Both the position numbers and the translations under genes were made by a program. Under the pieces are notes generated by a model. The model did not search any database. It saw only the letters and a program-made list of their open reading frames with translations, and was not told the DNA's origin. 64,000 nt of DNA from Cyclobacterium plantarum (GTDB lineage Bacteria > Bacteroidota > Bacteroidia > Cytophagales > Cyclobacteriaceae). The DNA is taken from contig NZ_JAANYN010000005.1 in the NCBI RefSeq assembly GCF_011290685.1, positions 62,001 to 126,000 of the forward strand, written 5' to 3'. Positions 36,901 to 43,779 of this stretch are shown here, piece after piece. Each line of letters begins with the position of its first letter. Within the stretch, counting starts at the first letter, position 1.

Positions 36901-39900
36901 GCCATTCGGAGGTACAGGATCCGGGTTCAGGATATTTTTTAATGGGGTGGAGGTACCCGGAAGTGAAATTAGCGGTTTAACGGCAGGAACCTATACTGCA
37001 TTTGTTATGAATGGAACCTGCCGGTCGGAGGATATTTCCATAACAGTGTCTCAGCCTTCCGCACCATTGCTCGGGCTGGTGGATTATCCGGAGGAATTGG
37101 CTTGTCATGGAGATGAAGGTACAGTTACCCTGAGTCTCAGTGGTGGTACTTCACCCTACACCGTCTCCCTCAACGGGGAGGAGAGTACCCTGGCAATTGC
37201 AGGAGATCTTTTCTTTGCCGGAATGGCAGCCGGATCTTACCTTGTAGAAGTAGTGGATGAGGCTGGTTGTAGCTGGGAAGAGAACTTTACCATTGCTGAG
37301 CCGGACCCCTTGAGTATTTTTACTGAAGATGTAATTGATGTAAGTTGTTTTGGAGGGGCAGATGGATCTATTAGCCTTATGGCTTCCGGTGGTTCGGGAA
37401 GTTATACCTACCGTTGGTTTGATGATGCTGCTGCAGAAATTGGTACTGGCAGGCATATTTCAGGGCTAAGCGCAGGAAATTACCGGGTAGAGGTAATGGA
37501 CGAAAATGGCTGCCTGATTGCTCAGGACTATGAAGTTGAAGCACCTGAGCCGGTGGATTTTACTTTTTCGGTACAAAATGTCACCTGTGCCGGTTCCCAA
37601 AACGGACAGATTTCAGCAATTGGTTCCGGAGGAAGACCAGATTATCATTTGATTATCAATGGTATTCATTACCCGGGTTTGTTGGCCAATGGCCTGGCAT
37701 CCAATACCTATCAGGTACAGGTAATGGATGCCAATGGTTGTATTTCTCCTACCCGGGAAGTCAGGGTAGAGGAGCCATTGCCTTTGCAACTTGATGCGGA
37801 AATTCAGGATGTAAGTTGCTATGCGGCCAATGACGGTAGGGTTACTTTGCAGGTGGAAGGCGGCACAGCTCCTTATCAATACCGCTGGTCAGACGGCAAT
37901 ACCCTTTCCGAAAGATCCGGGATGGCTCCGGGAAATTATGAAGTGATCATCACAGACAGCAACGGCTGTACTGTACGGGATCAGGTACTGATCTTACAGC
38001 CCGAAGCTTTGCTGGTGCAGGCAGATATTCAACCGGTTAGTTGTTTTGGCGGCAGTGATGGCCAAATTCGCCTGGATATCAGTGGTGGTAACGGATCCTA
38101 TACAGTCGTCTGGGAAGCCCTTTCTACAGGTCTTGAAATCGGAAGCGGGGCCTTGATTGAAGGATTGGCGTCGGGCAGGTACCTGGCTTTGATCCAGGAT
38201 GATAATGGTTGTGTCATACAAAGAGAATACCTGGTTTCAGAACCTTCTTCTCCCTTGTCTGTGGTGCCTTTGGTAACCGATGTGCGTTGTGCCGGAGAAG
38301 GAAGCGGGGGGATTAATCTGGTGGTTTCAGGCGGAACTGCTCCTTATAGCTTCAATTGGTCATCTGGAGAGGTTACCAGTTCCATTTCCAATAAAAACGG
38401 TGGGATATATCAGGTTCAGGTAATGGATGCCAATGGTTGTATCTGGACCGATAGTATTGCCATAGATGAGCCCGACCCTGTTGGGGTGACGGCTGCCATT
38501 ACGGATGTTTCCTGTAAAATGGGCGCTGATGGAGCCATTGATCTGACCATCACCGGGGGAACAGGTGAACCGCGCGTTCAATGGAGCAATGGCATGACCG
38601 GCACCTCCATTTCGGGGTTAAGGGCAGGAGTTTACACAGCTTTTGTGCTGGATGAGCAATCTTGTTTTGACAGTTATACCTTTATTGTCAATGAACCAGA
38701 AGAGGAATTGACAGTAAGTGGAAATGGAAGCTTTGAACTTTGTTTTGTGGAAGATGTGGTTACCCTGGATTTAGAGGTTAGTGGAGGTACTGCTCCCTAC
38801 CAGTATGCCTGGTCAAATGGCGCTACTGAAAAAGACCTATTTGACATCGCGCCTGGAAACTACGAAGTAACTGTTACGGATGCCAAAGGTTGTACTGTAA
38901 TTCGGACTTTTGAAGTGCCTCCACCTACTTCTCCCATGGATGTGACCATTTCTGGAAAACTGGGTGTTTGTAGTGTCAATGAGAGGGGAGAAGCCAATGT
39001 TACAGTGAGTGGCGGATTGGCCCCTTATTCCTTCCTGTGGTCCAATGGAGCGACCACCTCTTCCACCGATAACCTTACTCCCGGTGTTTATAGTGTAGAT
39101 GTGACTGATGCAAAGGGTTGTGTGGTGAGAAGAGAAGTGGAAATTATCCGCTCAAGGAACCTGCAGATCAGTCTGGAGGATATACAGGGAGTTTCGTGTT
39201 TTGGTGCAAACGATGGAAGCATCAGCATCCGCGTTCAGCCGGAAGGGGGGGCTTTTCAAATTTTATGGAGCAACGGTGTAGCTGATCAATTGACCATATC
39301 GGATCTTGGGCCTGGAGTCTACACCGCAACCATCACCGATGAGGCTGGTTGTGTGACTTCTGCCGCTTACCAGGTACGTGAGCCGGAAATCCTAAATGTA
39401 TATGAAACCATAGCCGATGTAGACTGTCATGGCAACGGTAATGGAAGTATATTTCTTGAAGTAAGGGGAGGAACGGCCCCCTATAACTTTGCCTGGTCCA
39501 ATGGTGCCAACAGCAAGGATCTTCGCAATCTGGAGCCGGGAACGTATTCCGTGGTGGTGACCGATAGGATGGGTTGCTCCACCGGAGGTACTTATACCGT
39601 TGCCGAACCCGCGCCTCTCGAAGTAAACATATCTCAAACAGATATGCTGGCCTGCCACGGTGATGCCAATGGCTTTATCAATCTGGATATATCAGGAGGA
39701 GTTCAGCCCTACCGGATTACTTGGAGTGATGCACCTGATCTGGGAACCCAAAACAGGAATGGCCTTGAAGCCGGAAGTTATACGGTGCTGGTCACAGATG
39801 ATAACAATTGTACTCAGGTAAACACCATAGTAATCGAGGAGCCGGCTCCGCTGCGAGTGGAGCTGTTTACCCGCTTTGATGTGGATTGTGAGCTCAAGGT

Positions 39901-40627
39901 GTTGACGGGAGAGGCCTGGATCGAAATTCAGGGCGGGACTGGCGAAACCTATGAAATATCCTGGAATACAGGAGATCAAAATGTTTTGGAAACACAGTTT
40001 TTTGAGGATGGAGTAGTGGAAGTTAGGGTGACCGATGAGAGCGGATGCAGCATTGAAGTTGCGGAAGTGGTGACCATGCCGCTGGCTTTTTCTGAAGCAG
40101 AGTTCCTATATACCGTTTTATCCACCGGTGTGGAGGGAGAAATCCTTGTCAATGATCCTGTACAATTCAGGGACCAAACCCTGGGGAATGTATTTACCTG
40201 GGAATGGGATTTTGGTGATGGGAATAAAAGCAACGAGCAACATCCCATCCACAGTTATACCAAACCTGGTACCTATACGATCAGCCTGACTACTTTTGAT
40301 GTATTGGGCTGTGTCTCAGAAACCAGCAGAACAGTGGAAGTGGTAGCCTCATACAGGATCCTGATTCCGAATGCTTTTTCGCCCAATGATGATGGGTTGA
40401 ATGACTACTTTAAACCTAAATTAAGAGGCATAACAGATTTTGAAATGCACATTTTCAACAAGTGGGGAGAATTGGTGTATTCCGCCTTTAGTCAGGAGGA
40501 TGCGGGCTGGGATGGCAGATTGAAAGGTCAGTTGAGTCCGAACGGGAATTATGTGTACAAAATCAACTATGTTACTGTGGATGGAGAACCAGGTACCCAA
40601 ACAGGTGTGTTTACGCTCATTTATTGA
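30938..40627 (+). CDS. Giant SprB-repeat cell-surface protein with T9SS type B C-terminal domain
   Basis: The protein has 3229 residues. A signal peptide (about 1-27, LFMLIALLWLSGAKEAWSA) is followed by about 37 SprB-type repeats of 75-85 residues each, each with a core like DVSCFGGADGSISL, then GGTAPYTYxW, GxYxVxVTDxNGC and ExPxPL. A PKD domain (about 3055-3138, with FTWEWDFGDGNKSNEQHP) and a gliding-motility-associated C-terminal domain (3139-3229, IPNAFSPNDDGLNDYF, then FNKWGELVY and LSPNGNYVYKI) complete it. This C-terminal domain type is secreted and fixed to the surface by the T9SS with help from a PorP/SprF protein, and the next gene encodes one. SprB of Flavobacterium is a mobile adhesin for gliding. 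Here a role in adhesion or gliding is likely, but other uses such as polysaccharide binding are open. Confidence 0.95.
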   Translation: MLNRYPNSSLFMLIALLWLSGAKEAWSAPIIRDVFVFSECEKMASIRVRNGVAPYTYVWSYEGNIVQTDAGLGESDMSTIEQAQGGDYNLTVTDSDGNTYTETINFSGSTNFILNILYEENQECEGETFGQVYGTIENGIAPFTINFFDESDALVLTTVLNGRNLDLNGVPAGSYLVEVIDATGCKELTSVEIEEVEPLVLAPGAGAGTFPETCEANGGVTFDATDFFGDVAFRIRRANGSYATGWLPAPGGQIRYDQLEAGDYVLEVTDDYRLEDCPEELVFNIANEQLLEVSFNTSPVSCFGDADGVIYLEAERLFMGFSFPPDEIIVDILDPANNLVVNGQVISIGALSGEADFPGLSAGEHTVIVRHGGVDYPECTLTYTVNIEAPPSALTASVSSTPEICFGAADGTATVSRSGGWGGYSYLWSDGQTTRTASGLSPGDYSVRISDSGGCYLDLDVTVEGPAEAISGDITLLSGLTCVGSNDGSARVFDIQGGWGNYSIEWSNGETGPEASQLPAGINTVTVRDEEGCEHTFSVDVSVPDAPDISYTATEPSCFGAADGSIRVQIHEASTTYTVTVDGEVQTGNDLLFEGLPAGQQEVRISYSSVCNITSFITIDAPDELLINEDNLNISPISCTGAEDGAISGITASGGTGTLTYQWEKEISGTFQELVGESGLSLDNLSGGTYRLRVWDENDCSVSRDFVVYEPDPLQAGNPLVTDVSCFGAADGSVSFTISGGTAPYTYTLNGGVSQSTSNSPILLSGLTAATDNFIVVTDANGCTVPNINFDILAPPAIVISDVDIQAETCFGQGNGSIQLNVSGGSGSFSYEWFRASDPSTVIATDKDLTNRPPGQYILEVSDLNHTTCTLQETFVIPITPELELSLDGEPVDVLCYGESTGAISIAVEGGTGNYIFDWEGPDGYSSDQQNPSSLAAGLYQVRVTDENGCWEQLSDILISEPSSAVSISLLNKVSPKCHDSEDGRIEIQVGGGRPGYQINWERAVSPGVFVAIPGSSLTLSGIGSGTYRALVQDANTCIAALEVDLDGPEPLQVNLIDKQDVSCFGRNDGQIALEVTGGSGVYFFDWDHGFINQNPTNLGEGTYAVTVSDANGCSFRLDNIQIDQPDALQIELDEVIAPSCGLDDGSVSVSFIGGDPLTASSRWVELSTETVIAEDQNVVSGLSPGFYRIEYSTGGNCTVTRTVNVPGPSSPLQLVTNSQDAVCPGESGIIFLSASGGVPGYTYYILDGGIWEVATGSILAGLPAGDYDVRVDDASGCQDFDVITINEPNPPVFDAEVTSQVSCFGGDDGTITFSISGGTGTYTVQWYRKTALGGKSPIADSSLSSLITGTYFMEIVYAGGCTVTSPDYEITSPDPIIHSTDLDQPVCYDDSGLFSITFSGGNPGKSLILTADNGYSMSHNDEVSGTYTFEDLEPGNYSWLLEDVSCTVVEGNFTIEDILQPTFSSSHQDISCFGAADGSLEINAPSIHSGRTFSVWINGVSQGNQTSFFNMNPGIYQVWLQDNRGCQSEPQVIEITEPESPLAVEQVVVSPVICHGDNSGSLSFEIVGGRPNYRALLIPDGGSGVSLSGLNEGETYEFSGLTAGEYTLEVWDDNDNCTISASITITQPELLTADLAAGLILCEGGTTFLELTVEGGTLPYVFTWERFDVVAGSWQTLPETGNGLIGIQAGDYRYTVTDASTCLLLSEEVTIADAHEIEIAFAAEEISCYGGSAQVSLSASSPGKDSFTFFVNGSQIFGETFQAQAGTYAVYAQDNINGCLSDEIFITMDQPAAPLEVKDFSWQDLSCFEAADGSISLVLEGGTAPYTIVVNGNTYTASENEVLLIDGLSADVSYDFDVTDAKGCILDIPSKTLQQPLPLQALATAPAISCFGGATSINLQVTGGLKPYSISWAYSTDGIDFVPLPSLENETLLPDRDPGHYLYSIGDGACGFLTDTIHVQAPAAVELDAESFDVSCFGGNDGRVTLMPFGGTGSGFRIFFNGVEVPGSEISGLTAGTYTAFVMNGTCRSEDISITVSQPSAPLLGLVDYPEELACHGDEGTVTLSLSGGTSPYTVSLNGEESTLAIAGDLFFAGMAAGSYLVEVVDEAGCSWEENFTIAEPDPLSIFTEDVIDVSCFGGADGSISLMASGGSGSYTYRWFDDAAAEIGTGRHISGLSAGNYRVEVMDENGCLIAQDYEVEAPEPVDFTFSVQNVTCAGSQNGQISAIGSGGRPDYHLIINGIHYPGLLANGLASNTYQVQVMDANGCISPTREVRVEEPLPLQLDAEIQDVSCYAANDGRVTLQVEGGTAPYQYRWSDGNTLSERSGMAPGNYEVIITDSNGCTVRDQVLILQPEALLVQADIQPVSCFGGSDGQIRLDISGGNGSYTVVWEALSTGLEIGSGALIEGLASGRYLALIQDDNGCVIQREYLVSEPSSPLSVVPLVTDVRCAGEGSGGINLVVSGGTAPYSFNWSSGEVTSSISNKNGGIYQVQVMDANGCIWTDSIAIDEPDPVGVTAAITDVSCKMGADGAIDLTITGGTGEPRVQWSNGMTGTSISGLRAGVYTAFVLDEQSCFDSYTFIVNEPEEELTVSGNGSFELCFVEDVVTLDLEVSGGTAPYQYAWSNGATEKDLFDIAPGNYEVTVTDAKGCTVIRTFEVPPPTSPMDVTISGKLGVCSVNERGEANVTVSGGLAPYSFLWSNGATTSSTDNLTPGVYSVDVTDAKGCVVRREVEIIRSRNLQISLEDIQGVSCFGANDGSISIRVQPEGGAFQILWSNGVADQLTISDLGPGVYTATITDEAGCVTSAAYQVREPEILNVYETIADVDCHGNGNGSIFLEVRGGTAPYNFAWSNGANSKDLRNLEPGTYSVVVTDRMGCSTGGTYTVAEPAPLEVNISQTDMLACHGDANGFINLDISGGVQPYRITWSDAPDLGTQNRNGLEAGSYTVLVTDDNNCTQVNTIVIEEPAPLRVELFTRFDVDCELKVLTGEAWIEIQGGTGETYEISWNTGDQNVLETQFFEDGVVEVRVTDESGCSIEVAEVVTMPLAFSEAEFLYTVLSTGVEGEILVNDPVQFRDQTLGNVFTWEWDFGDGNKSNEQHPIHSYTKPGTYTISLTTFDVLGCVSETSRTVEVVASYRILIPNAFSPNDDGLNDYFKPKLRGITDFEMHIFNKWGELVYSAFSQEDAGWDGRLKGQLSPNGNYVYKINYVTVDGEPGTQTGVFTLIY
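31043..40090 (+). repeat. Array of about 37 SprB-type coding repeats
   Basis: About 37 units of roughly 240 bp are encoded in tandem. They were counted from successive Cys-x-G/D-G cores such as SCFGAADGSI, SCFGGDDGTI and SCYAANDGRV. Sequence identity between units is low at protein level except in the core, but some short DNA stretches are identical, for example a 26-nt segment at 37718-37743 and at 38417-38442. Each unit probably forms an immunoglobulin-like beta fold. Unit 1 starts soon after the signal peptide, and the final unit ends before the PKD domain. Confidence 0.85.
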
Positions 40628-40669
40628 GGAGGAAATAAATTTTTTGAAGCAATTTAAATTAATGGAGAG

Positions 40670-41695
40670 ATGAAAAAGTTTTGTGTATCATTTGTTTTTC
40701 TTTTGGCCTGGGGATTTTCCTGGGGTCAGGACATTCAATATTCTCAGTTCTATGCTGCTCCATTATATTTGAATCCAGCTTTTACCGGCTCAACCGAACT
40801 CACCCGGATAGGGGCAAATTTCCGAAACCAATGGCCGGGTTTGGACCATTCATTTGTTTCCTATTCGGCCTACATTGATCATTACATGTTTGACATCAAT
40901 TCCGGAATTGGACTAATCGTAAACTCCACCCGTGAAAGTCAATCGAGGTTAAGTACCAATGAAGTTGGCCTTGCCTATGCTTACAAACTTCATTTGGGAG
41001 TAGACACTTACCTTAGGTTTGGAGGACAGGCGAGTTTTATTTCCCGAGACGCCTATTTTGGAGATTTGATTTTCGGTTCCCAACTGGACATTGAGCGGGG
41101 ATATATTGATGACTTCAGTGGGGAGTTATTTGGGCATGATTTCAAACATAGTTTTCTGGATTATAATTTTGGCATGCTCTTCCATACCCAAATGTTTTGG
41201 TTGGGAATTTCGGGACATCACTTATCCGAACCCAATACCTCTTTTATTGATGGAAATATCAGCAAGCTCCCCATGAAGCTTTCAGCTCACGGCGGGATTA
41301 AATTTAACCTGGGGGAAGGGATGATCAATAATTATTACAGCAATACGAGGCAGGAAAGATCAGCTTTCTTTGCTTTTAATTATAAAAGGCAAGACCCATT
41401 TAATCAACTTGATCTCGGTGCCCAGATTTTCATAGAACCTTTAATATTGGGTGTTTGGTACCGGGGATTTCCGGTCAAATACCAACTCCCCAACAATGAG
41501 TCTATCGTCGGTTTGCTGGGTGTAGCACTCAACAGTGGCATAGATATAGGGTACAGCTATGATTTCACTTCCTCCAAACTCACACTGGGAAGTTCGGCAG
41601 GGGCTCATGAAATATCCATTAGGTATTCATTTTTGTATGGAGATCCCAAGGAAAGAAATAAAAGGAGCACCATAATTCCTTGTTTCCGGTTTTAA
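40670..41695 (+). CDS. PorP/SprF family T9SS outer-membrane protein
   Basis: The 341-residue protein has a signal peptide (MKKFCVSFVFLLAWGFSWGQ), then the family start DIQYSQFYAAPLYLNPAFTGS, and many amphipathic strands that would form a beta barrel, ending in an aromatic-rich strand. SprF of Flavobacterium is needed for secretion of SprB, and PorP/SprF proteins commonly pair with a neighbouring giant type B substrate. The gene starts 42 bp after the stop of the giant adhesin on the same strand, so the pair is most likely an operon in which this protein serves the adhesin. It converges on murA with 4 bp between stops. Confidence 0.94.
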   Translation: MKKFCVSFVFLLAWGFSWGQDIQYSQFYAAPLYLNPAFTGSTELTRIGANFRNQWPGLDHSFVSYSAYIDHYMFDINSGIGLIVNSTRESQSRLSTNEVGLAYAYKLHLGVDTYLRFGGQASFISRDAYFGDLIFGSQLDIERGYIDDFSGELFGHDFKHSFLDYNFGMLFHTQMFWLGISGHHLSEPNTSFIDGNISKLPMKLSAHGGIKFNLGEGMINNYYSNTRQERSAFFAFNYKRQDPFNQLDLGAQIFIEPLILGVWYRGFPVKYQLPNNESIVGLLGVALNSGIDIGYSYDFTSSKLTLGSSAGAHEISIRYSFLYGDPKERNKRSTIIPCFRF

Positions 41696-41699
41696 GGTA

Positions 41700-43007
41700 T
41701 TAATCAAACCGGACAATATCCGCCCCCAGATGATTGAGTCGTTGGTCAATATACTGGTAGCCCCGGTCTATTTGTTCCACATTGTCAATTATCGAAATGC
41801 CATCAGCCGAAAGGGCGGCGATCAGCAGGGCCACCCCGGCCCTGATATCCGGAGAGGTCATTCTGATACCTTTTAGGGGATATTTTCTGTCCAATCCAAT
41901 TACTGTCGCCCTATGGGGATCACACAAGATAATCTGAGCACCCATATCAATCAATTTGTCGACAAAGAATAGCCTGCTCTCAAACATTTTTTGGTGTACC
42001 AAAACAGTCCCCTTCGCCTGAGTGGCTACGACAAGTACTATGCTAAGCAAATCGGGAGTAAATCCCGGCCAGATGGCATCAGAAACAGTCAGTATGGACC
42101 CGTCTATAAAGGTCTCTATTTCGTAATGTTTCTGGGCTGGAATAAAAATATCATCTCCTTTGATTTCTAGCTTTATTCCCAGGCGCTGAAAGGTTTCCGG
42201 AATCAGGCCAAGTTTATCTACCCTTGCATTTTTGATGGTGATTTCGGATTGGGTCATGGCAGCCAGTCCGATAAAGGAGCCAATTTCAATCATATCGGGA
42301 AGCAGGGTATGGGAGGTGCCTCTTAAACTTTCCACTCCTTCTATTTCCAGAAGATTTGAACCGATGCCTTTGATTTTTCCTCCCATGCTGTTGATCATCA
42401 GGCAAAGTTGCTGAATGTAGGGTTCGCAGGCGGCATTGTAAATGGTGGTCTTGCCCCGGGCCATGCTGGCTGCCATGATAATATTGGCCGTGCCAGTGAC
42501 AGAGGCTTCATCCAGAAGCATGTAAGCCCCTGTGAGTTGGCTTCCATCAATTTTATAAACGCCTTTTTTGGAATCATAATGGAACCTGGCACCTAGTTTT
42601 TGAAAGCCGGTGAAATGGGTATCCATTCTCCGCCTACCGATTTTATCTCCTCCGGGTTTTGAGATTTTTCCTTTACCAAACCTGGCGAGAAGCGGGCCTA
42701 AAAGCATCACGGATCCCCTCAGACCCGAGGCTTTTTCCAAATATTCCCCGGTTTCCAGATAGGAGAGTTTGATATTTTTGGCCTTAAAGGAATAACTTTC
42801 GGGTCCTTTTTTTTCAACCACCACACCCATATCTGAGAGCAGTTCAATCAATTTATTGACATCCCTAATATTGGGGATCTTGTGGATGGTGACCTCCTCA
42901 GAAGTAAGCAGCACCGCACAAAGTATCTGAAGGGCTTCATTTTTTGCGCCCTGAGGAGTTATCTCACCTTTGAGTTGGGTGCCTCCTTTTACCCGAAATG
43001 ATGCCAT
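41700..43007 (-). CDS. murA: UDP-N-acetylglucosamine 1-carboxyvinyltransferase with Asp in place of Cys
   Basis: The 435-residue enzyme transfers enolpyruvate from PEP to UDP-GlcNAc, the first committed step of peptidoglycan synthesis. K22-N23 of the PEP/UDP-GlcNAc site (AKNEALQ) is present, and the active-site loop reads PGGDKIGRRRMDTH. Residue D121 occupies the position of the catalytic Cys115 of E. coli. An Asp here is known from mycobacterial MurA, where it makes the enzyme insensitive to fosfomycin. The other motifs (LRGSVMLLGPLLARF, AGVALLIAALSADG) are normal. The start codon overlaps the stop of the DUF4290 gene by one base, so the two are an operon. Confidence 0.96.
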   Translation of the reverse strand: MASFRVKGGTQLKGEITPQGAKNEALQILCAVLLTSEEVTIHKIPNIRDVNKLIELLSDMGVVVEKKGPESYSFKAKNIKLSYLETGEYLEKASGLRGSVMLLGPLLARFGKGKISKPGGDKIGRRRMDTHFTGFQKLGARFHYDSKKGVYKIDGSQLTGAYMLLDEASVTGTANIIMAASMARGKTTIYNAACEPYIQQLCLMINSMGGKIKGIGSNLLEIEGVESLRGTSHTLLPDMIEIGSFIGLAAMTQSEITIKNARVDKLGLIPETFQRLGIKLEIKGDDIFIPAQKHYEIETFIDGSILTVSDAIWPGFTPDLLSIVLVVATQAKGTVLVHQKMFESRLFFVDKLIDMGAQIILCDPHRATVIGLDRKYPLKGIRMTSPDIRAGVALLIAALSADGISIIDNVEQIDRGYQYIDQRLNHLGADIVRFD

Positions 43008-43684
43008 TAATTCCTTCTTTTTTTACTGTTTTGGTTGTTGTTTCTTCTTTTTCCCCCGCTAAAATTTCTCCTTCCTCCGTTGTTGTTGGAATTGGATGTG
43101 CTGGCATTGACATTGCTCTTGAAATCCCTTCTCATGCTGGTTTCAAAAAGTCCGTTTTCCTTAACCTTGTCCAGGTCAATGTGTAATTTGCCCTTTGAGA
43201 GGGTTTTGATATCCTCCAATATGATGGCGTCATCAAAATTTTCCCTGTTCCAGGTAGAATGGAAACTGCGCATTAACTGTCCGATATAAATCAGGGCTAT
43301 TTCCTGTTCCTCGTCATCTTCGATCTCTATGGCTTTTTCAATGAGCTTTTCTATGTTTCTGCCGTAGTGCTTGAATTTAACTTCACCTTCAGGATAGCCC
43401 ACAGTTTTAGGTTTCTTCCCCAGAAGTTCTTTGAGAGGCATGGGAAAAGGACCATCGACCTCCAATTCAAAATCAGACATGATATACATATCGTCCCATA
43501 ATTTCTGGTCACTTTCGCTTTTTAGCTGTGGGTTGAGTTGTTTCATCAATTCCACCAGAGCAAAGGCATATTCCGTCCTTTTTTCCTGATCAGGGACAGT
43601 TTTAATGTAATCCACTAATTTCTGGATGTTTTTTCCGTATTCTTTCAAAATAACTTTGTTTATAGGCTTTTCATTGTCTCTCAT
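43007..43684 (-). CDS. DUF4290 family protein
   Basis: The protein has 225 residues. The first 150 or so are a helical DUF4290 domain (LKEYGKNIQKLVDYIKTVPD, MKQLNPQLKSE, FKHYGRNIEKLIEKAIEI). The last 35 residues are low-complexity Ser/Asn/Gly and Arg/Lys (SNNNGGRRNFSGGKRRNNNQN), a tail that might bind nucleic acid. The family is found in Bacteroidota and is typically encoded just upstream of murA, as here. No function is established. The charged, flexible tail is visible in the sequence and suggests an RNA or DNA partner, which is inference. Confidence 0.9.
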   Translation of the reverse strand: MRDNEKPINKVILKEYGKNIQKLVDYIKTVPDQEKRTEYAFALVELMKQLNPQLKSESDQKLWDDMYIMSDFELEVDGPFPMPLKELLGKKPKTVGYPEGEVKFKHYGRNIEKLIEKAIEIEDDEEQEIALIYIGQLMRSFHSTWNRENFDDAIILEDIKTLSKGKLHIDLDKVKENGLFETSMRRDFKSNVNASTSNSNNNGGRRNFSGGKRRNNNQNSKKRRN

Positions 43685-43779
43685 GATACCTGCATTTAAG
43701 TTTCCTGAACTTTTGTCAATATACTAAAAAATATGCATTAGCCAGTCTCAAATGTTTTTGGTATCCGCAATCAAAATAT

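Noticed and set aside
30938-40627. Large plus- and minus-strand frames inside the giant adhesin gene
   Set aside because: They are by-products of the repeat composition; the 3229-codon frame is continuous and has all expected domains.
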